Positions 1 through 12,286 of a stretch of 64,000 nt of DNA are shown piece by piece. This DNA is from Sporothrix humicola (taxonomy: Eukaryota > Ascomycota > Sordariomycetes > Ophiostomatales > Ophiostomataceae), in contig WNYE01000047.1 of assembly GCA_021396245.1 (NCBI GenBank), forward strand, positions 275,727-339,726. The letters run 5' to 3'. Within the stretch, counting starts at the first letter, position 1; every line of letters starts with the position of its first letter. Under the pieces are notes generated by a model, which did not search any database, was not told where the DNA came from, and saw only the letters and a list, made by a program, of their open reading frames with translations. A program made the position numbers and the translations under genes.

Positions 1-902
1 GCTCCGGTAGCTCCTTCCCTGCAAAAACTGTGTAGAGAACAAGAAAAAGTGTGAAACGGGGCCACAATCGGGGCTACCACCGGGCTGCGGTGCGGATTGC
101 CTTGTATGCTCTTGCCTTCTGTGTGCCTCTGGCCGTCCCTCCTCATCAGAGGAACACGATCACAAGGAAAGAACGAAGGAAAAGAGCAGTAAAACACGTC
201 GTAAAAGGAAGCAACGACAGGTGCCACGATGAAGCCAAGAAAAGCCGAGAAGAGAAAGAGCAACCCCAACTGGGCGGATTTTTGAAAAGGCAGTCACGAC
301 CCTGCCCGTCCCCGTCCTGCCCCGTCTGTCTGTCATCGTGTTGGAGGTAGTGCGCTTTTTTTTTCTTTTCTTTTTTTCTTTTTGCTTTGTCCCGCACCCA
401 CCACGCCTTCCGTCGCCCTTGGGACCTTGGACTGGACCTTCCTTGGACCTTGACCCCGACGGTCCCCATCCCCCCACCACACTTTCAAACTGTACGAAGT
501 AGTCGCGTCCCACGTCGCAACAGCTTCCCCTCCGTCCCTCCTGCCTCCTGCCTGTCTCCTGCCTGTTTTCTTCTTTCCGTTTGTGTGTACAGGTATATAA
601 CTCAAACGCGGCCCTCTCCTTTTCTTTCTGCTACCTTTTTTCTTCTATTTCGTAATCTGTCTTACTCTTTTGTCTCTTCTTTCTCACTTTTCTCTCTTCC
701 TCTTTCGTTTCTACTACTCCAACACTCCTTCCTCCAATCCAACAATTACACATCCCAATCGGGCAGTTTCCCTGAATGTCAGTAAGCCCAAGCTCAGCAA
801 AAAGCTTGTTTTCGACGACAGCCTTTCTTCTGACAATCTTTTGACAATCTTTTCACAACTTTCTTCAACGTACAAACCTGTTAACACCTCCAGACAATCA
901 CA
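1..902 (+). promoter_or_regulatory. Promoter and leader of the xylose reductase gene
   Basis: No gene is visible in this stretch. A TATA-like TATATAA lies at 594-600, about 300 bases before the start codon, followed by a strongly pyrimidine-rich leader (about 610-760) and then a mixed leader up to the ATG. The short open frames here are low-complexity translations of C/T-rich sequence. Confidence 0.6.
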
Positions 903-2135
903 ATGGCTGTCCCCAACATCAAGCTCAGCAGCGGCTACGAGATGCCCCAGGTCGGCTTCGGCCTGTGGAAGGTCGACAACGCCGTCTGCGCCGACACTGT
1001 CTACAACGCCATCAAGGCCGGCTACCGTCTGCTCGACGGCGCATGCGGTGAGTCTTTGAGAGCGGTCTTTTTGAGAGCAATGCTTTAACAGTCTTTTGCC
1101 CGAGCTCTGCTCCCCTCCTTTGTCTCGACCCCTCGTTGATCCAGCCGCAACCCCTCCTGTGCCGTGTCTGCAGCGGGCAATATGCCTCGCGCAATCTTAT
1201 GCACGCCGAGTGTTTGGGACGGGACGGCTGGGAGGAGGAGGGGCAGCAAGAGGCATTGACTGTGAGGCTTTCTGCGAGAGACCACCACTAACATTCTCCT
1301 CCCAGATTACGGCAACGAGAAGGAGTGCGGTGAGGGTGTGGCCCGCGCCATCAAGGAGGGCATCGTCAAGCGCGAGGACCTCTTCATCGTGTCCAAGCTG
1401 TGGAACTCGTTCCACGACGGCCCGCGCGTCGAGCCCATTACCCGCAGACAGCTCAGCGACTGGGGCGTCGACTACTTTGACCTGTTCCTGGTCCACTTCC
1501 CCCTGGCCATCGAATACGTCGACCCCGAGGTCCGCTACCCGCCCGGCTGGCACGTCGACGACGCCGGCACCGAGGTCCGCCTGTCCAAGGCGTCCATCCA
1601 GGAGACGTGGACGGCCATGGAGTCGCTCGTCGAGAAGGGCTTGGCCCGCAGCATCGGCATCTCCAACTTCCAGGGCCAGCTCGTCTACGACATGCTGCGC
1701 TACGCCAAGATCCCGCCCGCCACTCTGCAGATCGAGCACCACCCGTACCTGGTGCAGCCCGACCTGCTGCGCATCGCCAAGGCCGAGGGCATTGCCGTGA
1801 CCGCGTACTCGTCGTTTGGCCCGGCCTCGTTTGAGGAGTTCAAGATGGCGCACGCCGAGGGCATGACGCCGCTGTTTGAGGTGCCGCTGATCAAGGAGCT
1901 GGCGGCCAAGTACAACAAGTCGGCCGGCCAGGTGCTGCTGCGGTGGGCGACGCAGCGCGGCCTTGCGGTCATCCCCAAGACGCAGACGCCCAAGCGTCTG
2001 GCGGAGAACCTGGACGTGATTGCATGGGACCTCGAGGAGGCCGACCTCAAGGCAATCACGGCGCTGGACAAGAACATCCGCTTCAACCAGCCCACAAACT
2101 ACTTCTCGACGGAGAAGCTGATCCTGTTCGGTTAA
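903..2135 (+). CDS. xyl1: NAD(P)H-dependent D-xylose reductase (aldo-keto reductase)
   Basis: Cytosolic aldo-keto reductase that reduces D-xylose to xylitol, the first step of fungal pentose catabolism. Two exons, 903-1047 and 1306-2135, separated by a 258-base intron (GTGAGT donor, CCCAG acceptor), give 324 residues, the normal length. Family signals seen: N-terminal MPQVGFGLWKV; GYRLLDGACDYGNE with the catalytic Asp and Tyr, where the Asp-Tyr pair is created by the splice; VSKLW with the catalytic Lys; FLVHFP with the catalytic His; SIGISNF; and VIPKT near the C-terminus, where the family binds the 2'-phosphate of NADP. The usual IPKSN is IPKTQ here, which may affect coenzyme preference (inference). 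The intron is unusually long for this window. Other aldo-keto reductases of this clade are possible, but the match to xylose reductase is close throughout. Confidence 0.93.
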
Positions 2136-2457
2136 GCGCAGTTTTGTCTAGGTTGTGACGGAAAAATGATTGATAGCCAACCCACTTAATGGGAATACAC
2201 GTTTAACGAAAAACGAAAAGAATAAACATTTCACAAAAGATTGCCTTGTTGCATTGCATTGATTCGTGTATCTATTACTGCGTCTTTTGGTGTGACCTTA
2301 CGCCGTAGATGGGTGGCCATAGTAAAAGTAAGATGAGAAAAAAATAGATAGGTCCAGGTATATTTCTACGCTCAAGCCTAGACGAGAAAATAAAATGGCA
2401 CTAGATAGTGGAGAAGCAAGAGAAGCAAGAGAGAGTGCCGTCAAAGTCGTAGGCGTC
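2136..2457. other. Short convergent 3' UTR interval
   Basis: The xylose reductase and SDS22 genes converge here. The stretch is AT-rich with AATAAA-like signals on both strands (for example AATAAAC near 2221 and AATAAAAT near 2388). Nothing else is seen. Confidence 0.6.
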
Positions 2458-3865
2458 TCATGTGTCACGGATGTACGCTGCGATGGTTAGTATCGTTCAA
2501 TAAGTCTAAAAGAGAGTGGTCTCATCACTTACTGGCATCAATCTGCTTCACCTGCGGCAGGGCCAGGCGCACCTTGTTGCGGTACAAGGCGGGTCCTCTG
2601 AGCTGCAGCGGGTTACCCTCGAGGTAGACTGTTTCGAGGTTTTGTTTGTCGCGCAGGCAGCGTTCGACGTCGGCAAAGTCGGCGACGCGGTTGTAGCTGG
2701 CCCAGACTTCTTCGAGGGCGGCCAGGTGTTCGGTGCCGGTGAAGGAGGCGATGGCGTTGTTGCTGACGTCGAGGACGCGCAGCTTCGACAACGAGCCGGT
2801 GGCGGCGTCTCCTTCTTTGGCATCACCATTGGTCGCCTCCTCCGCCGGCTGGGCCAGAGACTCCAGCGACTCCAGGGCATTGTGCGACACGTACAGCTCC
2901 TCGAGGGTGGGCACTTTGTGCAGCGGGCTCAGGTCGCGGAGGCGGTTGGATTGGATGCTGAGCAACCTGAGTTTGGGCAGATTTTCGAGGCCGTCCAGCG
3001 AGGTGATCTTGTTCTTGGCGAGCCAGAGCTCTTCCAGGGCCACAAACCCGAGCCCCTTGAGCGGCTCAATGGACCGGATGCGGTTGGACCCGAGCTCAAT
3101 CTGGCGCAGCGTCGCGGCGGCCGGCAGGTCCTCGAGCCCGTCGAGCGAGCTCACCTTGTTGGCCACCAGATACAGGTCGACCAGCTTGGTGAGGGGCGCC
3201 AAGTGCTTAATGTGCTTGATCTTGTTGAAGCTGAGGTCGAGGCTCGTGAGGTTGGGCAGCTTCTCGACGCCGCGCATGTGGGACACGAGGTTGTCGTAGA
3301 GGTCCAGCTCCTGCAAAGTTTCGGCCACGGGCTCGAGGCCAGAGAGGGATTGGATCGTATTTTGGCGCAGGCACAGCTTCTGCAGCTTCTTGAACCGCTC
3401 GAGGCGCAGAGCCTCAATGCTGTGGATGCGGGCGTGCGTGGCGTAGATCTCGTCCGTGTCGGGGTCTTCGTCGTTGAGCAGCTCCTCATCGGCGGCAATG
3501 GCCTCGCCGGGCACGACGTTCTCGTCGTCCGAGTACTCGGGGTCGGACAGCGCCTCGGGGTTTGCCAGGACCACCCCTTTCTTGGTCTCCTTCTCGTCGC
3601 CCGCGTCCTCCTCATCATCGTCCTCCTCTTCCGAAATCTCCCTCTTCGGGGGCAGGCGCAGCTTGCCGTCCCAGCCCTTGCTGTTGCGCAGACCAGGACT
3701 GGCTGTCGTCTCAGCGGCGTCAGCAGCGTCCCCCTCGGGCTTTTCTCCTGGCGTGGCGGTCGTGCCGTCGGCGAGGGTAATATGTGTCTGCGGCTGGTGG
3801 GGTGTTGCCGGCTCCTTTTGTCCTTCCGGAGCCGCCGCGGCCGGCGTCTCGCCGTCTTGTGGCAT
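2458..3865 (-). CDS. sds22: SDS22-like protein phosphatase 1 regulatory subunit (LRR protein)
   Basis: Leucine-rich repeat regulator of protein phosphatase 1, nuclear and mitotic in other fungi. About 140 acidic, Pro/Ala-rich residues precede roughly eleven SDS22-type repeats of 22 residues (LxxLxxLxLxxNxIxxIxxL; for example LDLSFNKIKHIKHLAPL). The reading frame running from 3865 ends with a stop at 2525, but that stop lies inside a perfect intron: donor GTAAGT at 2532, branch TACTAAC, acceptor CAG at 2478. Splicing adds a last exon of 20 bases (2477-2458) and turns the end into QIDATYIRDT, matching the usual SDS22 end (QVKQIDAT-). Total 450 residues. A short insertion (about residues 330-350, rich in Ala/Gly/Asp) interrupts one repeat. 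The unspliced end is the alternative, but less likely. Confidence 0.92.
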
Positions 3866-6800
3866 GGTCGTGTTGTCGACTAGAGGCGGAAACAGATAAT
3901 TGTGCTCAAGTAAAGGCAGTTGTCGTCAGAAAGTCTGCCAGAAGCTGGTCAGATCGTCAAGTTCGTCAGGTTATCGTCAGTGCCTTCAGGCCGTCGTTAG
4001 GTGAGAGTCTCAGATAAGAGTCTCGTCGTCAAAGAATGTCGTGCAGTTGTTGGCTTGTGCCCGTCGTCTGTTTTGCTTCGCAAGGCGATTGTTGCCGCCA
4101 GTCGTCAAAAAGGCCCCTTCTTGGTATTGTTCCTGGCTTGTCTCCGTTTCTGTTGGGCCGTGATGCAGTGTTACGCTGCAAAAGGTGTTCGTCGGGTTGT
4201 TTTGGTTTTGGACGTTTTAGACGTGTCGTGTCGTCGTCGTCAAAAACTGGCCGTTCAGGGTCTAAAGGTTGTCGTTCGTTGGGATCGTCTGTCGGGGTCG
4301 TTCGTCAGGGTTTTGTAGATGACAAAGAAAAGGTGAGCTTCTTGTCAAGGCAAAGTGAGCGAAAGATAAAAAGAGAGAGGGGCGACATTCGCCTTTTTGA
4401 TGTCGAACACCAATAAATTTAGCGGGGTGAAGAAGCTCGGTGGCGGGGCGCGAAGGGGCGCGAAATGAGCGCGAACCTGGCTAAAATGCTGTTTAGACCA
4501 CCCAAAACCTCCCAAAAATAGGCGGTGCAAGGCTACCGATGCAGCCACTACAGCAGCAACAGCGCTAGAACCATATCCAGAAAGTCAAAAGTTAGGCGAC
4601 GTCATGGGTTTTTGTCGCCAGTTTCCTCTTGAGCCTCTCATAAAGCGATCGCCTTGTTGACTCTTGGAAGAATGTGACGCCGATATAAAAGTCGATGATG
4701 GCCCCAAGGACGACAATTAATACTCTTTGGCTGCTGGAACTCATAGATGCCCAAGATCAGCTTATTTTCACAAAATTTTGCATATCATTGGCCTCATAGC
4801 CTGCCTTCAGCCTTCTGAAACTTGGGCCTTCTACGCCTGCAGAAAGGCATCTTGATTCTACAGCCTTGTCTGACATTCCCGGTGTTTCCCGCCGAAGCCA
4901 TGTACTACGGATTTGGTGCCTTTTGATATAAAAATAGTGAATTTTGAATTTTCGGGCGTATTGCTTAATATCATGTTTTCTACACAAGGCGGTGTCCATC
5001 CTCTCTATCAGCCACAAGGCTCTACACACACCACCAGCCTCGCCACCTTGTTACAAAAGGCGTCATAGAACTGCAAGTATCACAAGTTTTAAAATGGACG
5101 TCGCATTTGTATTTCTCCGCGAATACATATGGAGAATGGCCGGCGTGCAACTTGTTGTCGGGCCGTGGCGGCCCGTTTTGGACTCGCCGGGAGCCTTGTA
5201 AGTGGTGGCTGGGTGGTGCCTAGAAAAGGGCGCCAGGGCGCCTACAACAACACTAACGACCACCAAAGGCATCAACATGCAAAACGAGGCTGTCCCAGGA
5301 AAGTTTGCATCCAATAATGCAGAGATAAAATGCAGAGATAAAATCGATCGAGTACTCGGATGCAAGGCTGCAAATGGGACATGAGCAGACGAACAGAATC
5401 TATTGGAATCAAAACAAGCGTCGTCACCTTGGTCGTCAGTGCGTACGCAAAAGGCGACCAGACGCCTTTATTCATCTCCTATTTATGAGTCCTACCGTAT
5501 CACACTGCTCCTTACAACCGCCTTTTCCCTTTCCCCTCTTTTTTGGTGGTCATCCCTCACTGTGTAGGAGTCATAATGTGTCCCGTGTGAACGGGTCAAG
5601 CTTTGTATTTTGACGCCATTTTTGTGTATGACTGCCTTATTGCCTGATCACGGGAGAGGATGTGATTTGTGTTGGCCTCTTTTTCTCTCCTCCCTTTCTT
5701 TTTCGTCTTCCTTTTTTTCGCCTTCTTCTCCACACTAGAGCCAGTCATTAAACTTTTTGACTTCAAAAACAAGAATGAACATGCACGTTCTTGTTCTTTT
5801 CTTCTTCCTCTTCTCCCTGTTCGTCGCCTCCCTTTCCGACGCACTGGGTCCCCTTGTCTTGGCTTGACCGGGGCTGGTATTTATCTATTTATTTTTTGTT
5901 ATTTTTATTTATTTTTCTTAAAGTGCTTGCATGAAGGAGGTGAGGGGCGAAGACCATCCAAGGGGGTGGGAGGTGAGAAAGAGGAGACGACGGTGGAGGG
6001 AAGAAAAACAACCGAGTGAGACCCGGAGTGAGACCGCGTGAATTCGTCGGTTTTCCGTCTGCTTTTCACATCCGTTGTCGGCCAGTTTGTAGATGTAGAA
6101 ATAGACACTGTGAAGGTCCAAGAGTCGAGTTTATCCAGTAAGTTCAATAAATATGACTCTTTACTTTATTCTTACAAGAATTGGCCGCTGCCGAGGTGAG
6201 GTTCACGTTTTATGGTCAACAAAACCTTCATCATCTGAACATTCTTTTGCTTTACCTATCCTCGTGCAATTATTGGCCACATCCAACGACAAGGAAGATA
6301 GTCAGAGTCAAGACATGGAGACATGGAAGACAGGGGTGAGATAGCCGGCCCCGTCCAGCTGCATCAGCTGGAACTTTAGTCAACACGACAGAAGATCCGA
6401 AGAAGGAGGGACGAAGAAAAATGAAGGATATAAAAACATAAAATAGATAAATAAACAAGCCAGGCACCCATACATCTGGCTGTTTGTCCATCCATGGTCC
6501 AAGAGGGTGGGTGGGTGGACAAAGATGCAAACGGCGAGACGGGAAGATAAAGGGCAGAAACACCACACAAAAAAAGATAAAAGACAAAAGGGTGGGTGGG
6601 CTGTGCCAGAGGGTGGTCGTCGTGCATATTTGTGAGCCTTTTCACTGGTAGATGCAAGAGGAAAACGTGTGAATCGTGTGGAGGACAAGATGCACATAAT
6701 GTTGAGACGTATCACAACGCATTGTACAGTGTCCAACGTGTAAATGCTGCGCAGTGAGCAGCCTCGCCTATTAGGAACGCCTTGTAATAGGAACGATATC

Positions 6801-8564
6801 AACACAATCTATACAATAGAAACAAGTGGAAATGGCTTTCCAGGTCTTCTTGTCGGGAGATCTCATTCTCCAAACACAGTCCTCCTTTATCGAAACCTGG
6901 TATTCTTTGTTCACGGACCAAGTTGCTGCCTGACCAGTCTCCAGCAGAGTTACCACCAAAAAGAGGGTCTGTTCTCCCTGTCCCAAAATTTCAAAAAAGG
7001 AAGGAAAGAAGCCATTGTGCACTCTCAACTCCCCCAACAAAAGTTCACGGCTCAGATGATCTGTCAATGGCCATTCTCCCTTTCCACTTTTATATTTATC
7101 TTTTTTTTTTATGTTTAATATCTACCCTCGTCAAACGACGGATGCACGCCCGAAATGCAGGTTCTCCGGCACTTGTTCCGGAAACAGATAGAGTGACAAG
7201 ATAGTGTGAGAGAAGAAGGGAGAAAACAAGACAGAAAAGAAACCGAGAAAGGGGCCAGGGGACAAAGGAAACGTCTCCATTCACACGATACGATCATGAT
7301 CTTGTACCCCTCTTGCAGTCAACCCGCAGCAGGCAGCACCGCACGGTACAAGGCCGACCACCAGGCTCGTGAACGAGGAGCGAGGATTCTCAGAAATGTG
7401 TGCCTCGCCTGAAAGCTGGCTTTTCGGTTGGATGTTTTGGTGTGGATGGGTGGGTTTTGGTGGATGCCCCAGCGGGCTGCAGTGCAACTAGCGCTAGCCC
7501 GTTTGACCCTTGTGCGAAGACGGTACAGCGTCTACGCAGGGCCGTTCAGTGTGCCCAAAACACTGAAACCCCTGTTTGTCCCCCGTATGTCCACGTGATT
7601 ACGTGCAAATTTCCTGTGCTCAGCCCCCCCTTTTTAATGACTGTCCCGCTAATGCCCCGGCAAGTCACGTCCGGAAACGAAAAGGACGCGTCCAGGCCAA
7701 GAAACATCACCAATCCTGCTTCGTCCCTGGTCTGTCTCTGCCCCCTTTTTTCTTTCTTTTTCCGGCTTCAAAATTTCCTCGTTTGTACGGAGGTACGAGT
7801 AAGTCATACTATCCCTACACCCTTAGCCCCTGTCTTTTTTGTCTCCTTCCTCGTCCTGTCCGCGGCACTGTGTCGCTCTTGCCGTCTTGACCACATCCTC
7901 TCACCACACACCCCTACCACCCAAATGCACCACCCCAAAACAACCGAATCCACCCAAAAAAGGCAGCCAGGCAGAAAAACGAGCCTCACGCAATCGTACC
8001 AACAAACCACACACACCGTCCACATTCCCCCTCTTTTGCTCATCTGCTCCTTCCACTTCCATTTGGTTCGCTTCTTTCTTCTTTCAGTAAAATCCAGTCC
8101 GCACCGTGCGTTCTTTCCATCCTCGTGCACACTTTGTGCGCCTTCTGTAGGCTTTCTATAAATATAGGCGTATCCCGCCTCACTCTGACTCTTTTTCCTT
8201 CACAAAATTTCTTGCTTCTCCTTTCTCTTCTTTTTCGTAGTCAGTAATCCATCGCCATCATCGCCCAACAAATAAAAAGGTAAGTTATCGCCAACAACAA
8301 ATCCTCGTGAACATCATCAGAAATAAAACCGACAACATTCACATCAACATCAACATTCACGCCGAAACAATATCATCTGCATTTCTGGAATCCATAATGA
8401 ACTAAACGACTGTTATTTTATCTCTATCATTTTGCCATATCATTTATCATTTGCATTTATATCCTGCATTCCATCAATATATTGCTTCGCCGCATCTTCC
8501 ATCCTTCTTCCTTTTCTTCCTTCTCTTATTTCTTCATCCTTCACTCCTCACACATACACACAAA
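3866..8564. other. 4.7 kb intergenic interval, divergent promoters
   Basis: No gene is recognised. The left part is the SDS22 promoter and leader, including a tandem GGGGCGCGAA at 4445-4464 plus a further GAGCGCGAAC at 4467-4476. A 13-base tandem duplication lies at 5318-5343. The right part (about 7,500-8,564) is the BTB gene promoter: TATAAATATA at 8157-8166, then a C/T-rich leader. The longest frames here (up to about 250 codons at 7400-8161) are C/T-driven and show no domain. Confidence 0.55.
8157..8166 (+). promoter_or_regulatory. TATA box of the BTB gene
   Basis: TATAAATATA stands about 400 bases before the BTB start codon, followed by a C/T-rich run typical of fungal transcription starts. 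Implies a leader of roughly 350 bases. Confidence 0.45.
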
Positions 8565-9577
8565 ATGTTCTCCCGGTCACAGAACAAGAGCTTTTCCAAA
8601 AGCCAAAAGATGGGCAAGTCCGCCAACACCTCCTTCAGCAAAGACGCCGGCGTCTCCAAGCTGCGCCGCCACGACTCGTCCCGCTTCAACCGCCGGCCGC
8701 CCACGATCGGGTCGGCGGCGGCCGTTGCTGCCTATGCAGAAGGCAACAGCCACGCCGGCCAGAGCTCGCCGTCGACAATGAACTCGCCCATCGTCACGCT
8801 GGTGGTCGGCCGTGAACAGCGCATCTTTGCCGCCCACGAAGACATCCTCTGTGCATCGCCCTACTTCCAACAAGCCCTGCACAACCAGCCCATCTTTTAT
8901 GAACAGAACTCGCCCTTCTTGTCGCCGACCACCCCTTCCTCTCCCTACTCGCCGAACGGCACCTCGCCCACTGCCAGCAAGCGCATCGCCCTGCCCGACG
9001 ACGAGCCTGAAATCTTTTCTTCGGTTCTGGAATATCTGTACAAAGGCGACTACTACCCTCGCCTCCTCCACAACAAGCGCCGCAACTCGTGGGAGCTGGA
9101 GCGGCCGGAAAGCTCGGCGGGCGAGCCGGGGGCCGGTGTCGAGGCAACCATCTTCCACCATGCCGTCGACGGCGATCTCTTGAAGGATACTGTTATTTAC
9201 TGCACCGCCGAACGCTTTGGTCTCGACGAGCTGAAGCGCATCGCCCTCCGCAAGCAGGGTCTTCGTACGTCTCCCTCCCCCCTTTTATTCGAAATAAACT
9301 GTTACTAACTCGGGGCACAGAAAGCGGCATCCCGTGCAGCACGATCCTGGCGTCGGCCCGGTTCGCCTACGCCCACACGCCTGAGACGGACTCGAAACTG
9401 CGCGCACACTACCTCGCGCTCATCATCCGCAGCCGCGGCACCTTTAAGCGCAGCGGCACCATGCAGCTGGAAATGTACAATGGCGGCTCGCAGCTGTTCT
9501 TTGATCTGTTTGTGGCGCTCTGCAATCACGTCGACGACATCTCGTCAGCCCAGAGTCCGCGCAGCAACCGTTATTAA
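8565..9577 (+). CDS. BTB/POZ domain protein
   Basis: Two exons, 8565-9264 and 9321-9577, flank a 56-base intron (GTACGT donor, TTACTAAC branch, CACAG acceptor) and give 318 residues. The first 65 residues are basic and Ser/Asn-rich. A BTB fold follows at about residues 67-170: SPIVTLVVG, then the core FAAHEDILCASPYFQQAL, an inserted Ser/Pro loop, and IALPDDEPEIFSSVLEYLYKGDY. The rest is helical, including the spliced segment GIPCSTILASARFAYAHTPE. Fungal BTB proteins of this layout have no assigned reaction; some act as Cullin-3 adaptors, but no partner domain is visible here. The start is the first ATG after the leader and is followed by a basic N-terminus; a later ATG (MGKSAN) would remove 17 residues. 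Confidence 0.85.
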
Positions 9578-10550
9578 GTGTGGGCGAAGCCCGCTCTTTT
9601 CGTTGTTTTGCTTTTTCCTTTTCGTTCTTCTCTTCTTTTTCTTCTCTTCTTATTTCCTGTCTCTCTATGCGTCAGAAAACACGACCCAAAAAAATACCCT
9701 TCTGTGTTTTTGGAAACCTTAATTTTGTCGAAAGGATTGGAATGTTGTCCTTTTTTCTTCTTCTCTTCTTTTCTTCCCTTTTTCCATCTTCTATATTTCC
9801 TTTCGTCAACTTGTATTCTTACTGTCACTTCTTCACGATAAAGACTTGGATGTTTGGGATTGTTTTTTTTTCTTCTTCTTCTTTTCTCTTCTTCTCTTCT
9901 TTTGGATACTTGGGTTGTTACGGAAGACTATTTCACGGCGACAGACGCCTTCAATCTTGCTTTACATTGCGTTGCTTTGAATTCCGTTGTTTTTATCTGC
10001 ATTTCCATCCTGTCCTGTCCTGGCCACAGATGACCGGCTGCTGCCTTGAGGCCAGCCTTGCGTTGCGTTTGATTTGTTATTGGTCACGGTTTCGATTTGA
10101 TACTATCTATACCTTTCATACTTTCGCTTCTACTTCTCTTCTCATTCGGGGCAAAAAAGCACCCAGTTGTGTCCCAGGCTACAAAAAAAGAATATTCTTG
10201 TGTTTTGGGCAATCTTTCATTCATCTTCCCCCACTCTCCATACCTTGATGCATGATGTGAGTGATATGCTGCCAACTGTACGCCGTAAGCCTTGCTGTGC
10301 CGTAGCCTTGCCGAATGGATGCGTGAATAAAGAGCCGCAACGTCGTCTGTTGGTCTCCAAATTCGTATGAAGATGGTCCCAGGTTAAGTGTCCATAGCGT
10401 GAAGGGCTTGGTTTCCAGGCGTGATACCACGATGTGGTAATACGCGTAGTCCGCGCGTGACGCGGCTCTGAAATGGCTCTGTGACGGCATCGTGTGTCGG
10501 ATGCCGTTGTTGGTTGGTTATTTTTCTTCAAAGAGTACGTCCGTTGCCTT
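9578..10550. other. Convergent intergenic interval
   Basis: Downstream of the BTB gene and of TEN1. Long T/C-rich runs (9,590-9,900) create spurious frames on both strands. No gene, RNA gene or repeat is recognised. Confidence 0.5.
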
Positions 10551-11033
10551 TCATGTGCCAACAGCGGTGCCAGATCCCATACTCAGCATCCCGCCCAGCT
10601 GGCGCTCGTATGCCTGCACGTCCAGCGGTCCCGTCGACCACAGCAGCAGAGCCTGAACGTCGACCGACGTACTACTTCTCGAGCCTCTTGCTTTTGTGTG
10701 CACACCCGTCACGTAGCCCATCACGTTCACCCATGCGCCGACAGTCATCTGCTCCGCCGTCAGCCGCTCCAGCACCAGGTCGACATTAACGCGGGCGCGG
10801 ACGGTGTTGGCAGAGGATGCGGCCTCTGTGGACGGCGGGTGGTACTGGTGCTGTAGTGTGAGCACGCCGGCGGCCGTATCATAGTCGTTGACACTGTTCT
10901 GTTAGTTCTGGTGATGGTAGTTGACGACAACGTGCATGAGAACTCACCATCCTAAGAACCGCACTTTCTGGCCAGTGGGCTTGGCCGGCAGGCCCGACAG
11001 GAAACAGATCTCGGATGCCGGGACGGAAGGCAT
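10551..11033 (-). CDS. ten1: CST telomere-capping complex subunit Ten1
   Basis: Small OB-fold protein of the Cdc13/CTC1-Stn1-Ten1 complex that binds single-stranded telomere ends and supports lagging-strand fill-in. The gene needs splicing: exon 1 11033-10948 (MPSVPASEICFLSGLPAKP, then GQKVRFLG), donor GTGAGT, acceptor at 10894, exon 2 10893-10551. The nearer AG (six bases earlier) would give an in-frame stop, so the second AG is chosen; it yields FLGCVNDYDTAAGVLTLQH. Total 142 residues, normal for filamentous fungi. Family marks: VRFLGCV, the central VRARVNVDLVLERL, VGAWVNVMGYVTG and the C-terminal VQALLLWSTGPLDVQAYE. It runs head to head with SNF7. The assignment rests on remembered family features, not on a search. 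Confidence 0.85.
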
Positions 11034-12286
11034 GGCCAGGGAGGTATGGATTGTCGTGTCGGCCGAGACGGAAATTACAGGAGGTGTTGTTGTGAAGATG
11101 AAGTCGTCATGGTTTTAGGCAAACACATAAGAAACTTAATTTTTCAACATTTCTACTATTTCATTCCATTTCATTAAATAAATCAAATAAAACTCGCGAT
11201 AAAATCGAGACAAAATCTACTTAAAAATCACGAGCAATATTAAACCAGTAACAATAAATAAATAGACAATAATTCAACCTTTATAGTACAGTTACTTCTA
11301 TTCTGGCTACGATGTTGTCGATGTTTGTTCTCGTGACACTTTGTTGATTGTTGTGGGCGTCTTAGTGCGCTTCGTGCGCTAGCCTTCCCTGTATTGTGAG
11401 ATTCCGCATCATTGTCGCCGATTGTCACTGATAACACAGCATAATGGCGTCACGTGCACACTCCAATCTTAAATGGCGGGGTTCTCCCTCTCATTTTTGC
11501 GTGGCACATGGCACATGGCAACAGGCTGTAGGCAAAGTCAGGTGGCGGATAGCGATAGCGCAGTGGGCTCCAGCAAAATATGGCAGCCTGGCTTGGGCCA
11601 GGCCACAGGCTTGTTTCGACGTTCTGTGGTCTTCGGTCGCTGTAGCCTCAACGCTATTGGTGGACAGCCCACTGGCTACGTCGTTGGCGGCCTTGCATCG
11701 TCATTGTCATTGGCGGGCTGGTCCCCCTCCTTCTTTCTGTGTCTTTAGTTTATGTAGACTTTCCTCCATTTCCCGGCGGCCCAAGGCTTAACCCATTCTT
11801 TTTCTTTCTTTCCAACCAGACATCCTCAACGTCACGACTCGACTTCCAGCCTTTTGCGAGCCTCCATCTCCTCTTTAACCTACACGCGACGACAACGACG
11901 ACCTGCGATACCCGACAGCCGAGTTTCGCCCTTTCCGAGTGGCCTTTGATCTGTCACCAACTTCGCCCCCGCTCTCCCCATTTCCTCAATCTCTCGCCAT
12001 CCTCTTGATTTCATCATCGGATCGATTTTGGAACGGGAAAACCAACGCCCAGCGACGCAACATCGACGACCGTCTTTTCCTGTTCCCTAACTCGACGACT
12101 GACGGCACGAGATCCTATTGATTCTCGACGATCCTCGATTACTCGTCTCTGACCCTCCTTCTCTTATCTCGCCGATACCTGGAGACAGACGATCCCGCTG
12201 CGTGATATTGTCGCGCAGCATCGATACCCTTACCCTCCCTTCTCTTTCCCTTCCTCTCCATCTCCTTCACACACACCCACATCGCC
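11034..12286. promoter_or_regulatory. Divergent promoter between ten1 and snf7
   Basis: No coding region is recognised. 11,130-11,290 is AT-rich; 11,750-12,286 is C/T-rich and is probably the SNF7 leader. The frames here are low complexity. Confidence 0.5.

Noticed and set aside
2516..3883. Plus-strand 455-codon frame opposite SDS22.
   Set aside because: The minus strand encodes clear LRR repeats with matching introns; the plus frame is a codon-bias shadow.
7400..8161. 253-codon plus frame upstream of the BTB gene.
   Set aside because: Composition follows C/T-rich leader sequence; no domain, and it overlaps the probable promoter and TATA box.
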